A stretch of 7,600 nt of DNA from an uncultured Actinomycetes bacterium (GCA_937902285.1 CALGTB010000089.1:1-7600), one strand, 5' to 3'; shown: positions 1 through 5,822, counted from the stretch's first letter. Made by a program: numbers and translations. The notes: generated from the letters alone by a model not told the origin.

Positions 1-313
1 CGTGCGCACCCTGCTGGCGAAGTTCGGGCTCGGGGTGCACCAGGCGTTCCGGCCTGCGCGGTCGCTGTCGCCGGGCGAGCGCACGCGCGCTGCGCTGGCC
101 CTCCTGCAGGCGAGGGGAGTGAACCTGCTCGTGCTCGACGAGCCCACCAACCACCTCGACCTCGCTGCCATCGAGCAGCTGGAGGAGGCGCTGGAGTCCT
201 TCGAGGGAACGGTCCTGCTCGTGACGCACGATCGGCGCATGCTCGACACGGTTCGGCTCACCCGCCGCTGGCACGTCGAGGATGGTGAAGTCGTCGAGGT
301 GGCTGCGGGCTGA
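1..313 (+). CDS. ABC-F family ATPase, C-terminal end (5' truncated by window)
   Basis: This is the last ~103 residues of a second ABC ATPase domain; the gene begins upstream of the window. Visible in order (numbered from the first full codon at base 2) are the signature loop as LSPGERTRA (22-30), Walker B LLVLDEP (42-48), the D-loop TNHLD (49-53) and the H-loop TVLLVTHDRRML (70-81), followed by a short beta-rich tail ending in GEVVEVAAG. The ERTRA continuation of the signature and DEPTNHLD are typical of the ABC-F (EttA/Uup/antibiotic-resistance) class, soluble proteins that act on the ribosome rather than as transporters. The second signature residue is Pro where the consensus has Gly; I believe this is common in actinobacterial ABC-F proteins. 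The gene stops soon after the H-loop, so there is no long C-terminal extension. Which ABC-F subgroup it belongs to, and whether it confers drug resistance, cannot be told from this fragment. Confidence 0.9.
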   Translation, partial: VRTLLAKFGLGVHQAFRPARSLSPGERTRAALALLQARGVNLLVLDEPTNHLDLAAIEQLEEALESFEGTVLLVTHDRRMLDTVRLTRRWHVEDGEVVEVAAG

Positions 314-324
314 GGGCGGGGATT

Positions 325-353
325 TCGTGAATCCGTGCACAAGCCCGTACACT
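325..353 (+). promoter_or_regulatory. Candidate promoter of the DEAD-box helicase gene
   Basis: A TACACT hexamer at 348-353 fits the actinobacterial -10 consensus TANNNT. Seventeen bases upstream the -35 position (325-330, TCGTGA) is poor, as is usual in high-GC actinobacteria. Transcription would start near 360, about 130 nt before the preferred helicase start at 492, giving a long 5' leader. This is inference from a motif match only. Confidence 0.4.
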
Positions 354-491
354 CGATGAGTCGCTGCGCCGCAGCGGCAATCCCCAAGCGCTGATGCGCT
401 GCTCGCGAGTCTTGCTTCTTACGTGGTCGATGTTGGGTCACTCATTCAAGGCGCGCTTGTCGTCATGAATGGATGTCTACCTGTGCACGCC
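354..491 (+). promoter_or_regulatory. Long, AT-rich, potentially structured 5' leader of the helicase gene
   Basis: This gene-free stretch has two kinds of signal. First, overlapping inverted repeats. CGCTGCG (362-368) can pair with CGCAGCG (370-376, with a few central bases left as loop), AGCGC (387-391) with GCGCT (396-400) over a TGAT loop, and GCAGCG (371-376) with CGCTGC (397-402). These pairings exclude each other in part. Second, a hand count of 411-490 gives 42 G/C of 80, far below the surrounding ~70%, and the in-frame codons there are rare in this genome type. Further down, CATTC (443-447) can pair with GAATG (467-471), covering part of the ATG at 465. Together these suggest a non-coding, possibly regulatory leader. 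DEAD-box helicase genes in other bacteria are known to be controlled through their 5' UTRs, for example under cold shock. No known RNA family is recognised. Confidence 0.4.
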
Positions 492-1796
492 ATGCCCGCA
501 GACACTGCTGCCACCGACTCGACCCCCTCGTTCGCCGAGCTCGGCATCTCACCCAACCTCGTGCCCGCACTCAAGCGCGCCGGCATCGACGCTCCCTTCC
601 CGATCCAGGTCGCGACCCTGCCCGATGCGATCGCCGGCCGCGACATCCTCGGCCGCGGCCAGACCGGCTCGGGCAAGACGCTGGCCTTCGGCCTGGCGCT
701 GCTCACCCGCCTCGACGGGCGCCGGGCCATGCCCAAGCGCCCCCTGGGCCTCGTCCTCGTGCCCACGCGCGAGCTCGCGATGCAGGTCAGTGACGCCCTG
801 AGCCCGCTGGCGCACTCGCTCAACCTCAACGTCCGGCTCATCGCCGGCGGCATGCCCTACGCCAAGCAGATCCGCAGCCTCGAGCGCGGCGTCACCGTCG
901 TCGTCGCGACGCCGGGCCGCCTGGTCGACCTCGTCAATCGCGGCGACCTCGACCTGTCCGACGTCTCCATCACGGTGCTGGACGAGGCCGACCAGATGGC
1001 CGACATGGGCTTCGTGCCGATCGTCCGCGAGATCCTCGACATGACCAAGCCGAAGGGCCAGCGCCTGCTCTTCAGCGCGACCCTCGACGGCGACGTCGAC
1101 TCGCTGGTGCGCACCTACCTGCGCAACCCGGCGACGCACTCCCTCGACCCCGTCCACTCGCAGGTCGCCACGATGGATCACCACGTCCTGCTCGTCCACC
1201 CCGCGGACAAGGACGTCGTGACCGCGCAGATCGCCGCCCGCGACGGACGCACCATCTTCTTCATGCGCACGCAGGCCGGCGTCGACCGCCTCGCCGGACA
1301 GCTCGCGGCCCAGGGCGTGGCCGTCGGGGCACTGCACGGCGGCAAGACCCAGGCCGTGCGCACGCGCACGCTCGACGCGTTCCGCAAGGGCGAGACCCCT
1401 GCGCTCGTCGCGACCGACGTCGCCGCACGCGGCATCCACGTCGACGGCATCAGCCTCGTCGTGCACGTCGACTCGCCCACCGACCCCAAGGACTACCTGC
1501 ACCGCGCTGGACGCACGGCGCGCGCGGGCGAGTCCGGCACCGTTGTCACCCTTGCGTCGCCGAAGCAGCAGCGCATGGTGTCGTCCCTGACCAAGCGCGC
1601 CGGCGTCGACCCGGCGGTCGCGCGCGTGCGGCCGGGCGACCAGACACTCAGCGACGTCACCGGCGCCCGTGAGCCGTCGGGTGTCCCGTGGGTGGCCCCT
1701 GTGTCGCCGTCCCGCGACCGCTCCGCCGGCCGTGGCAATCCCTCGAACTTCCGCCCCCGCCGTTCGTCGGGCCCGCGTCGGCACCAGAGCCGCTAG
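492..1796 (+). CDS. DEAD-box ATP-dependent RNA helicase
   Basis: This 434-aa protein (from ATG 492) is an ATP-dependent RNA helicase expected to remodel RNA duplexes in ribosome assembly or mRNA turnover. All core motifs are present: Q motif (F14 to PIQ 37-39), motif I GQTGSGKT (56-63), Ia PTRELA (91-96), Ib TPGRL (140-144), II DEAD (164-167), III SAT (195-197), IV around IFFMRT (255-260), V ATDVAARGI (307-315) and VI HRAGRTARAG (337-346). A short basic Arg/Ser/Gly-rich tail (about 407-434) probably binds RNA. The size and tail fit compact RhlE-like helicases rather than the longer DeaD/CsdA type with an extra RNA-binding domain. The frame is open back to GTG 423 and has ATG 465, but codons 423-491 (GTT, TCA, ATT, CAA, CTT, GGA, TGT, CTA) are atypical, so ATG 492 is preferred. 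There is no clear Shine-Dalgarno at any of the three starts, so the N-terminus is uncertain. Confidence 0.95.
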   Translation: MPADTAATDSTPSFAELGISPNLVPALKRAGIDAPFPIQVATLPDAIAGRDILGRGQTGSGKTLAFGLALLTRLDGRRAMPKRPLGLVLVPTRELAMQVSDALSPLAHSLNLNVRLIAGGMPYAKQIRSLERGVTVVVATPGRLVDLVNRGDLDLSDVSITVLDEADQMADMGFVPIVREILDMTKPKGQRLLFSATLDGDVDSLVRTYLRNPATHSLDPVHSQVATMDHHVLLVHPADKDVVTAQIAARDGRTIFFMRTQAGVDRLAGQLAAQGVAVGALHGGKTQAVRTRTLDAFRKGETPALVATDVAARGIHVDGISLVVHVDSPTDPKDYLHRAGRTARAGESGTVVTLASPKQQRMVSSLTKRAGVDPAVARVRPGDQTLSDVTGAREPSGVPWVAPVSPSRDRSAGRGNPSNFRPRRSSGPRRHQSR

Positions 1797-1833
1797 TTCC
1801 GGCTATCCGCTGCAGGCCATGTTCTGCGCGGTC

Positions 1834-1839
1834 TAGCCT
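1834..1839 (+). promoter_or_regulatory. -10 box of a leaderless promoter for the secreted beta-propeller gene
   Basis: TAGCCT matches TANNNT and ends 6 nt before the ATG at 1846. A transcript starting 7 nt after the box would therefore begin exactly at the start codon. There is no Shine-Dalgarno sequence in the 49 bp separating this gene from the helicase stop, which supports a leaderless mRNA with its own promoter. Confidence 0.5.
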
Positions 1840-1845
1840 CGCCGC

Positions 1846-2730
1846 ATGAGGCGAAGCATCGCGGTTCTCGCAGCCGTGTCGGTTCTGGCCCTGCTCCCCG
1901 TCGCGGAGGCATCGGCCAAGCCCGCACCCATCACCGGGAAGCTGAGCGCCGTCGCGCCGCTGGGCCTGGCCGGCGTCAGCCCCGACGCGACGCTGCTGCC
2001 CGACGGCACCGTGCGCCTCTACTACTCCAGCATGGAGGGCGGGACGGCTGCCGACCTGTGCACCATGGCCGGACAGTGCACGCGGCAGGGATTGCTGCGC
2101 GGTATCTCCGACCTGACCGTGGTCACACTCGCAGACGGGACCCGGCGCGGCTACTTCGTGCAGATGGAGCCCGCCACGCAGGCCAAGTCCATCGTCACGG
2201 CGGTGATGTCGCCCGACGGCCTGTCGTACACGTCGCCGACACCGGTCGGCATCGCGTCGGCCCCGGGGCAGCGTGCCTGGGGAGTGCCGGACTCCGTCGT
2301 GCTGCCTGACGGGCGGGTGCGGCTCTACTGGGTCGATGAGCAGGCCGGATCGCCCGGGGAGTCGGTCGTGAGCGCGACATCGACGGATAGTTCAGGAACG
2401 ACGTTCGTCCGTGATGCGGGCGCACGCGTCACGGGCGGCGTCGTGGACTTCGAGGTGCTGCAGGCGAAGACCGGGACATGGATCGCCGTGGCGTCCACGA
2501 CGCCGGGCAACCCTCCGCAGAAGCTCCTCATCGCGTCGTCGGCCGACGGCCTCACGTGGAAGGTCAACCGGAAGTCGCTGTCGCCGGCGACGTCGAACTA
2601 CATCGACCCCACGGGCTTCGCGACCGGGCCCAACACCTTCCGGCTCTACGTGACGCTGTCGCCGAAGGCCACGCCGTTCGACGGCTTCGACATCAACCAG
2701 ATGACCCTCAAGGTGAAGCCGCCGAAGTAG
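1846..2730 (+). CDS. Secreted beta-propeller-like protein with sialidase/BNR-type repeats
   Basis: This is a 294-aa exported protein of unknown substrate. The N-terminus is a Sec signal peptide: MRRS, a hydrophobic stretch to about residue 20, and a likely AxA cleavage site after ASA (22-24). The mature part is beta-rich with repeating units. PDATLLPDGTVRLYYSS (46-62), PDSVVLPDGRVRLYWVD (148-164) and a degenerate third copy DPTGFATGPNTFRLYVT (254-270) recur at ~105-residue spacing. Asp-box-like turns SPDGLSY (122-128), TDSSGTTF (180-187) and SADGLTW (232-238) lie between them. This pattern is seen in five- or six-bladed propellers of sialidase and GH43-like folds, but I see no convincing catalytic set, so enzymatic activity is not claimed. 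Two cysteines (72 and 78) could form a small disulfide loop. The gene is probably transcribed alone and converges on the membrane-protein gene with 13 bp between the stop codons. Confidence 0.75.
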   Translation: MRRSIAVLAAVSVLALLPVAEASAKPAPITGKLSAVAPLGLAGVSPDATLLPDGTVRLYYSSMEGGTAADLCTMAGQCTRQGLLRGISDLTVVTLADGTRRGYFVQMEPATQAKSIVTAVMSPDGLSYTSPTPVGIASAPGQRAWGVPDSVVLPDGRVRLYWVDEQAGSPGESVVSATSTDSSGTTFVRDAGARVTGGVVDFEVLQAKTGTWIAVASTTPGNPPQKLLIASSADGLTWKVNRKSLSPATSNYIDPTGFATGPNTFRLYVTLSPKATPFDGFDINQMTLKVKPPK

Positions 2731-2743
2731 GCCGCCCCGCCGG

Positions 2744-3457
2744 TCAGGCCTCGAGCTCGGGGTGCTCGTCCTCGATCACATCGGCGGACGGCGCTCGGAC
2801 CCCTGCCAGGTGGCCGACGAGCCTGAGTCCGTAGCCGACGGACGGGCCGATGAGCAGCGCGAACAGCACGGTCCCCACCCCGACGGTGCCGCCCAGGATC
2901 CAGCCGATCAGCAGGACGGTCGCCTCGATGCCCAGGCGCACGGCGCTGATGGGCCAGCCCATGCGCAGGTGGATGCCGGTCATCCAGCCGTCGCGTGGAC
3001 CGGGCCCGAGGTTGGTGGTCAGGTAGAGGCCGCTGCCGATGCCGATCAGCGCGATGCCGACCAGAACCATGGCCAGCCGCGCCAGCACGTGGTCGGGAGT
3101 GGGGAGGACCAGCACCATCACCTGGAGTGACAGGGCGATGACGAGGGCGTTGCTGATCGTGCCCAGCCCGGGGCGCTCGCGCAGCGGGATCCAGAGCAGC
3201 AGGACGAGCACGCTCACGAGGAACGTCGCGGCTCCGATCGAGATCGGCAGGCGCGTGCTGAGTCCCTGGGCGAGCACGGTCCAGGGACTGACCCCGAGAT
3301 CGGCGGCCACGAGCACGGCCTCGCCGGTGCCGAACAGCCAGAGCCCGAGGACAAGCACGAGGAAGGTCGACGGCCCGGTACGCCAGCGTGACGCCGAGCG
3401 CCAGCGCGTGACCGGGACGGACCGTGAGGGTCGGAGGAAGGCGAGTCGGTCCGGCAC
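2744..3457 (-). CDS. YczE/YitT-like integral membrane protein
   Basis: This 237-aa protein has a short basic N-terminus and about five to six hydrophobic helices (roughly 31-51, 73-91, 102-119, 126-146, 175-190, 192-210), ending in an acidic cytoplasmic-looking tail. Two related motifs, ADLGVSPWTVLAQGLS (52-67) and TNLGPGPRDGWMTGIHLR (148-165), each follow a glycine-rich helix, and a GGTVGVGT segment occurs near 189-196. This duplicated LGxxPW / LGxGPRDG pattern is characteristic of the YczE/YyaS membrane protein family, whose transport or other function is not established. The GTG start at 3457 follows directly after the upstream gene's TGA (3460-3458). No good Shine-Dalgarno sequence is visible, so translation is probably coupled to the upstream gene. 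The two genes form one minus-strand operon. Confidence 0.8.
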   Translation of the reverse strand: MPDRLAFLRPSRSVPVTRWRSASRWRTGPSTFLVLVLGLWLFGTGEAVLVAADLGVSPWTVLAQGLSTRLPISIGAATFLVSVLVLLLWIPLRERPGLGTISNALVIALSLQVMVLVLPTPDHVLARLAMVLVGIALIGIGSGLYLTTNLGPGPRDGWMTGIHLRMGWPISAVRLGIEATVLLIGWILGGTVGVGTVLFALLIGPSVGYGLRLVGHLAGVRAPSADVIEDEHPELEA

Positions 3458-3928
3458 TCAGGAGAGTCTGCCGTGCCCGGACTTGAGCCGCTCGGCCGCC
3501 GCCTCGGATCGACGCACCCGGGTCTCGGGAAGCTTCGCGTCGCCGACCCACCGCGCGTACTCACGACGATGGGAAGGAGCCAGTGCCTCGAAGGCGCTCT
3601 TGGCATCCGGGTCGGTGCGCAGGCGCGAGGCCAGCTCGATGGGGACCTCCACGGCGGGCACCGAGTCGTCCTTGCGCACGTGCACCACCACGGAGTCGCC
3701 CGCGGACACGGCGGCCGTCTCACGGACCCGCCCATTGACCACCACGTGGTAGGCGTCGCCGTACACCTGCGTCGTCGTGCGCCAGGTGTGGCCGTTGATG
3801 GTCACCCGAACCGGGCAGCGGGCCCGGCCGAACAGGGCCTTGACGTCGAACGGCAGCGTGATGAAGGTCTGCGTGCCCTTGGCGTCCGGGCGCCACAGGG
3901 CCGCCTCGAAGTCCACCATGTCGGTCAC
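3458..3928 (-). CDS. DUF1905 / YdeI-OmpD-associated family protein
   Basis: This is a 156-aa soluble protein with two recognisable parts. Residues ~5-87 are a beta-rich DUF1905 domain: FEAALWRPD, then FITLPFDVKALFG, VRVTINGHTW, YHVVVNGRVRE and GDSVVVHVRKD. Residues ~93-152 are the helical YdeI/OmdA-type tail with the family signature LAPSHRREYARWV (116-128) followed by AKLPETR (131-137). Members are often annotated as bacteriocin-protection or OmpD-associated, but a biochemical role is not settled and this is no proof of such a function here. The start at GTG 3928 puts a -10-like CACACT exactly 6 nt upstream, consistent with a leaderless mRNA; ATG 3919 is an in-frame alternative. It is the first gene of a two-gene operon and is divergent from the cupin lipoprotein gene. 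Confidence 0.87.
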   Translation of the reverse strand: MTDMVDFEAALWRPDAKGTQTFITLPFDVKALFGRARCPVRVTINGHTWRTTTQVYGDAYHVVVNGRVRETAAVSAGDSVVVHVRKDDSVPAVEVPIELASRLRTDPDAKSAFEALAPSHRREYARWVGDAKLPETRVRRSEAAAERLKSGHGRLS

Positions 3929-3934
3929 GCGGCA

Positions 3935-3940
3935 AGTGTG
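3935..3940 (-). promoter_or_regulatory. -10-like box for the minus-strand operon
   Basis: Read on the minus strand the bases are CACACT. They end 6 nt before the GTG at 3928, so the transcript would start at the start codon. The match to TANNNT lacks the first T, so this is weaker than the divergent box on the plus strand. The -35 position falls inside the palindrome at 3953-3966. Confidence 0.35.
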
Positions 3941-3952
3941 ACGACGAAACGC

Positions 3953-3966
3953 CTGCTGCGCAGCAG
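3953..3966. promoter_or_regulatory. Perfect 14-bp palindrome between divergent start codons (candidate operator)
   Basis: CTGCTGCGCAGCAG is its own reverse complement. Its centre (3959.5) is almost exactly midway between the divergent start codons at 3928 and 3988. With 17-bp spacing the -35 hexamer positions of both candidate promoters fall in or at the edge of it. A dimeric regulator bound here could control both transcription units. The sequence shows the palindrome and its position; its function as an operator is inferred. Confidence 0.45.
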
Positions 3967-3975
3967 ATCCCGTCC

Positions 3976-3981
3976 TATGGT
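3976..3981 (+). promoter_or_regulatory. -10 box of a leaderless promoter for the cupin lipoprotein gene
   Basis: TATGGT matches TANNNT and ends 6 nt before ATG 3988, so +1 coincides with the start codon. The intervening GGGGAA looks like a ribosome-binding site but touches the ATG and is too close to work as one, which favours a leaderless message. Confidence 0.5.
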
Positions 3982-3987
3982 GGGGAA

Positions 3988-4467
3988 ATGGCGACGAGGG
4001 CGAGGCGTGGGGCGGCGTTGGCAGCAGCGTGCGTGGCGGCGCTCCTCCTGGCCGCCTGCGGCGGCGGATCCGACGAGGCGCCGGCTGCGGGGGAGTCGAC
4101 CGAGGGCCAGTCCTCCACTGGCCGGGAGGTGCTGCTCGAGGCCCAGCAGCTGACGGCGCTCGACCAGCAGGTGAAGTACCCGAAGAAGACGCCGGCCCAG
4201 GTCTCGAGCGCCATCGTGCAGCTGGAGCCGGGGCAGGAGTCCGGGTGGCATCGTCACAACGTGCCGCTGTACTCGTACGTGCTCGAGGGGACGGTGTCGA
4301 TCGAGTACGACGCGGGCGTGACGAAGGAGTTCGCTGCGGGCACCGCGTACATGGAGGCCCAGGGCGTCTTCCACAACGCGACGAACCGGGGCGAATCCCC
4401 GGTGCGGATACTCGAGGTCTACCTCGGCGCCAACGGTGCCAAGAACACGGTCGAGCGCGCTCCCTAG
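3988..4467 (+). CDS. Cupin-domain lipoprotein
   Basis: This is a 159-aa membrane-anchored extracytoplasmic protein. The N-terminus has an Arg-rich start, a hydrophobic stretch and the lipobox LAAC (21-24), so Cys24 should be lipidated, followed by a Gly/Ser/Glu-rich linker to about residue 45. The rest is a single cupin barrel. Cupin motif 1 is seen as G82, H88-R-H90 and the strand YVLEG (97-101), and motif 2 as G118, A124 (in place of Pro), G126, H129 and N133. Three histidine metal ligands are present, but the usual Glu of motif 1 is replaced by Leu94/Tyr95. Metal binding by His88, His90 and His129 is therefore likely, while the reaction, if any, is unknown. Small secreted cupins may act as dioxygenases, isomerases or plain ligand binders. 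The gene stands alone between a divergent operon and the moeA promoter. Confidence 0.88.
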   Translation: MATRARRGAALAAACVAALLLAACGGGSDEAPAAGESTEGQSSTGREVLLEAQQLTALDQQVKYPKKTPAQVSSAIVQLEPGQESGWHRHNVPLYSYVLEGTVSIEYDAGVTKEFAAGTAYMEAQGVFHNATNRGESPVRILEVYLGANGAKNTVERAP

Positions 4468-4502
4468 GCCCGTACCCGGACCCGTCGGCCCGCCGCGTGC
4501 CT

Positions 4503-4508
4503 TAGAGT
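4503..4508 (+). promoter_or_regulatory. -10 box of a probable leaderless promoter for moeA/glp
   Basis: TAGAGT matches TANNNT and ends 7 nt before GTG 4516, placing the transcription start at or within a base of the start codon. There is no credible Shine-Dalgarno sequence between the box and the GTG. It lies in the 48-bp gap after the cupin gene, suggesting moeA has its own promoter. Confidence 0.5.
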
Positions 4509-4515
4509 CGGGCGG

Positions 4516-5727
4516 GTGCTGAGCGTCGACGACTACCGCGACGGGATCCTCGCTGGAATCGGGGTCCTCGCACCCATCGAGCTGCCCCTGTCATCGACCC
4601 ACGGCTGCGTCCTTGCAGCCGACGTGGCGGCGCCGTGGCCGCTGCCGTCCTTCGACAACTCGTCCATGGACGGGTACGCCGTCCGCTCCGCAGACGTCGC
4701 CCTGGCATCGGCCGAGGCGCCCGTCGAGCTCACGGTCGTCGACGATGTCCCTGCCGGATTCCGCTCGACCGAGGCGGTGACGCCCGGCACCGCGGTCCGC
4801 ATCATGACCGGCGCGCCGATGCCCGACGGTGCCGACGCGGTCGTGCCTGTCGAGCGCACGGACGGCGGCACCGCCACGGTCTGGGTCAGCCAGGGCGTCG
4901 ATTCCGGCGCCTATATCCGCCGTGCGGCGGAGGACGTCGTCGCGGGGGAGGTCGTCCTCACTGCAGGGACGCTCATCGGCGCGCGGCAGGTGGCGATCCT
5001 CGCCGCGGTCGGCTGCGGGCTCGTGTTCGTCCACCCCCGTCCGCGCATCGCCGTCATCTCCACGGGATCCGAGCTCGTCGAGCCCGGACTGCCCCTCCGG
5101 CACGGCCTCATCAGCGACAGCAACAGCTACCTCCTCGTCGCGGCGGCGCGCGAGGCCGGCGCGGACGCCTATCGCGTCGGCCCGATCATCGACGACGAGC
5201 GGCTGTTCCTCGAGACCGTCGAGGACCAGCTGCATCGCTGCGACCTCATCCTCACCAGCGGGGGCGTGTCGATGGGCGCCTACGACACCGTCAAGGCCGT
5301 GCTCAGCACGCTCGGCTCGGTCGACTTCATGAAGGTTGCCATGAATCCGGGAATGCCCCAGGGCCACGGCTTCGTGGGCGAGGAGAACGTGCCGATCATC
5401 ACCCTGCCGGGCAATCCCGTGAGCAGCTACATCTCGTTCGAGAACTTCGTGCGACCGGTGATCCGTCGCATGCGCGGTCTCGACGACATCATGCGGCCCG
5501 AGCTTCGCACGGTGTGCGAAGAGGCCGTCGACTCACCGTCCGGCAAGCGTCAGTTCGCCCGTGCACGCTTCCTCCCGTCGGGAGCAGTGGTCCCGACCGG
5601 CACCGGCCAGGGCTCCCACGTGATGGGCGGCCTGGCCATTGCCGACGCTCTCATCGTGATCCCCGAGGACGTCACCCGCGTGTCGGCGGGCGACACCGTG
5701 ACCGTCATCGACCTGCGCTCGCGCTGA
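4516..5727 (+). CDS. moeA: Molybdopterin molybdotransferase MoeA (gephyrin-like Glp)
   Basis: This is a 403-aa cytoplasmic enzyme, close to the ~410 aa of E. coli MoeA. The family inserts molybdate into adenylylated molybdopterin to finish the molybdenum cofactor. Seen in order are FDNSSMDGYAVR (46-57), MTGAPMPDGADAVVPVE (97-113), AED (138-140), the MoaB/Mog-like domain ISTGSELVEPG (181-191) with ISDSNSYLL (199-207), SGGVSMGAYDTVK (248-260), NPGMPQGHG (277-285), TLPGNPVSSYISFE (296-309) and a C-terminal beta domain from about 328. In E. coli MoeA, as I recall it, the loop reads KPGKP with two active-site lysines; here it is NPGMP. This form is common in actinobacterial proteins named Glp (gephyrin-like), some of which act in cell division with FtsZ. 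No other molybdenum cofactor gene is in the window, so either role is possible. The GTG start is supported by the leaderless promoter. Confidence 0.94.
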   Translation: MLSVDDYRDGILAGIGVLAPIELPLSSTHGCVLAADVAAPWPLPSFDNSSMDGYAVRSADVALASAEAPVELTVVDDVPAGFRSTEAVTPGTAVRIMTGAPMPDGADAVVPVERTDGGTATVWVSQGVDSGAYIRRAAEDVVAGEVVLTAGTLIGARQVAILAAVGCGLVFVHPRPRIAVISTGSELVEPGLPLRHGLISDSNSYLLVAAAREAGADAYRVGPIIDDERLFLETVEDQLHRCDLILTSGGVSMGAYDTVKAVLSTLGSVDFMKVAMNPGMPQGHGFVGEENVPIITLPGNPVSSYISFENFVRPVIRRMRGLDDIMRPELRTVCEEAVDSPSGKRQFARARFLPSGAVVPTGTGQGSHVMGGLAIADALIVIPEDVTRVSAGDTVTVIDLRSR

Positions 5728-5799
5728 CGACGCCGGGCGTTCACGCACTCTTCTGTCGGCGGTGGGCGGCGCGACACCGGGACGCTGCCTGGCGGGTAT

Positions 5800-5815
5800 G
5801 AGGTGAGGGCACCTC
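5800..5815 (+). promoter_or_regulatory. Short perfect inverted repeat in the 5' region of the PhoX-like gene
   Basis: GAGGTG (5800-5805) and CACCTC (5810-5815) are exact reverse complements around a 4-nt AGGG spacer, ending 7 nt before the Shine-Dalgarno sequence. It could be an RNA hairpin in the leader or a small operator. At 6 bp in a GC-rich region, chance is a real possibility. Confidence 0.25.
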
Positions 5816-5822
5816 GTTCCCG

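Noticed and set aside
423..491. N-terminal extension of the helicase from GTG 423
   Set aside because: Codon use is unlike the rest of the gene, there is no ribosome-binding site, and the extension precedes the usual short N-terminus before the Q motif. It is kept only as an alternative start.
549..1784. 411-codon minus-strand open frame opposite the helicase
   Set aside because: It is a GC-rich shadow frame of Arg/Ala/Val/Asp-rich low complexity, with no recognisable domain. The plus strand carries all the helicase motifs.
1788..1804. AGCCG/CGGCT hairpin over the helicase stop codon as a terminator
   Set aside because: The stem is only 5 bp with a 7-nt loop and no T-run, which is too weak to support in a GC-rich region.
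2731..2743. Terminator between the convergent beta-propeller and membrane-protein genes
   Set aside because: The 13-bp gap and flanks show no convincing stem-loop, so transcripts may simply overlap.
5730..5740. ACGC/GCGT hairpin just after moeA as a terminator
   Set aside because: The stem is only 4 bp; the following CACTCTTCTGT is only mildly T-rich. It is not supportable.
5771..5802. Promoter (GCGACA ... TATGAG) for the PhoX-like gene
   Set aside because: Spacing is 20 bp, the -10 lacks the final T, and no PhoP-box direct repeats are recognisable. A promoter is expected in this gap but cannot be pinned down.
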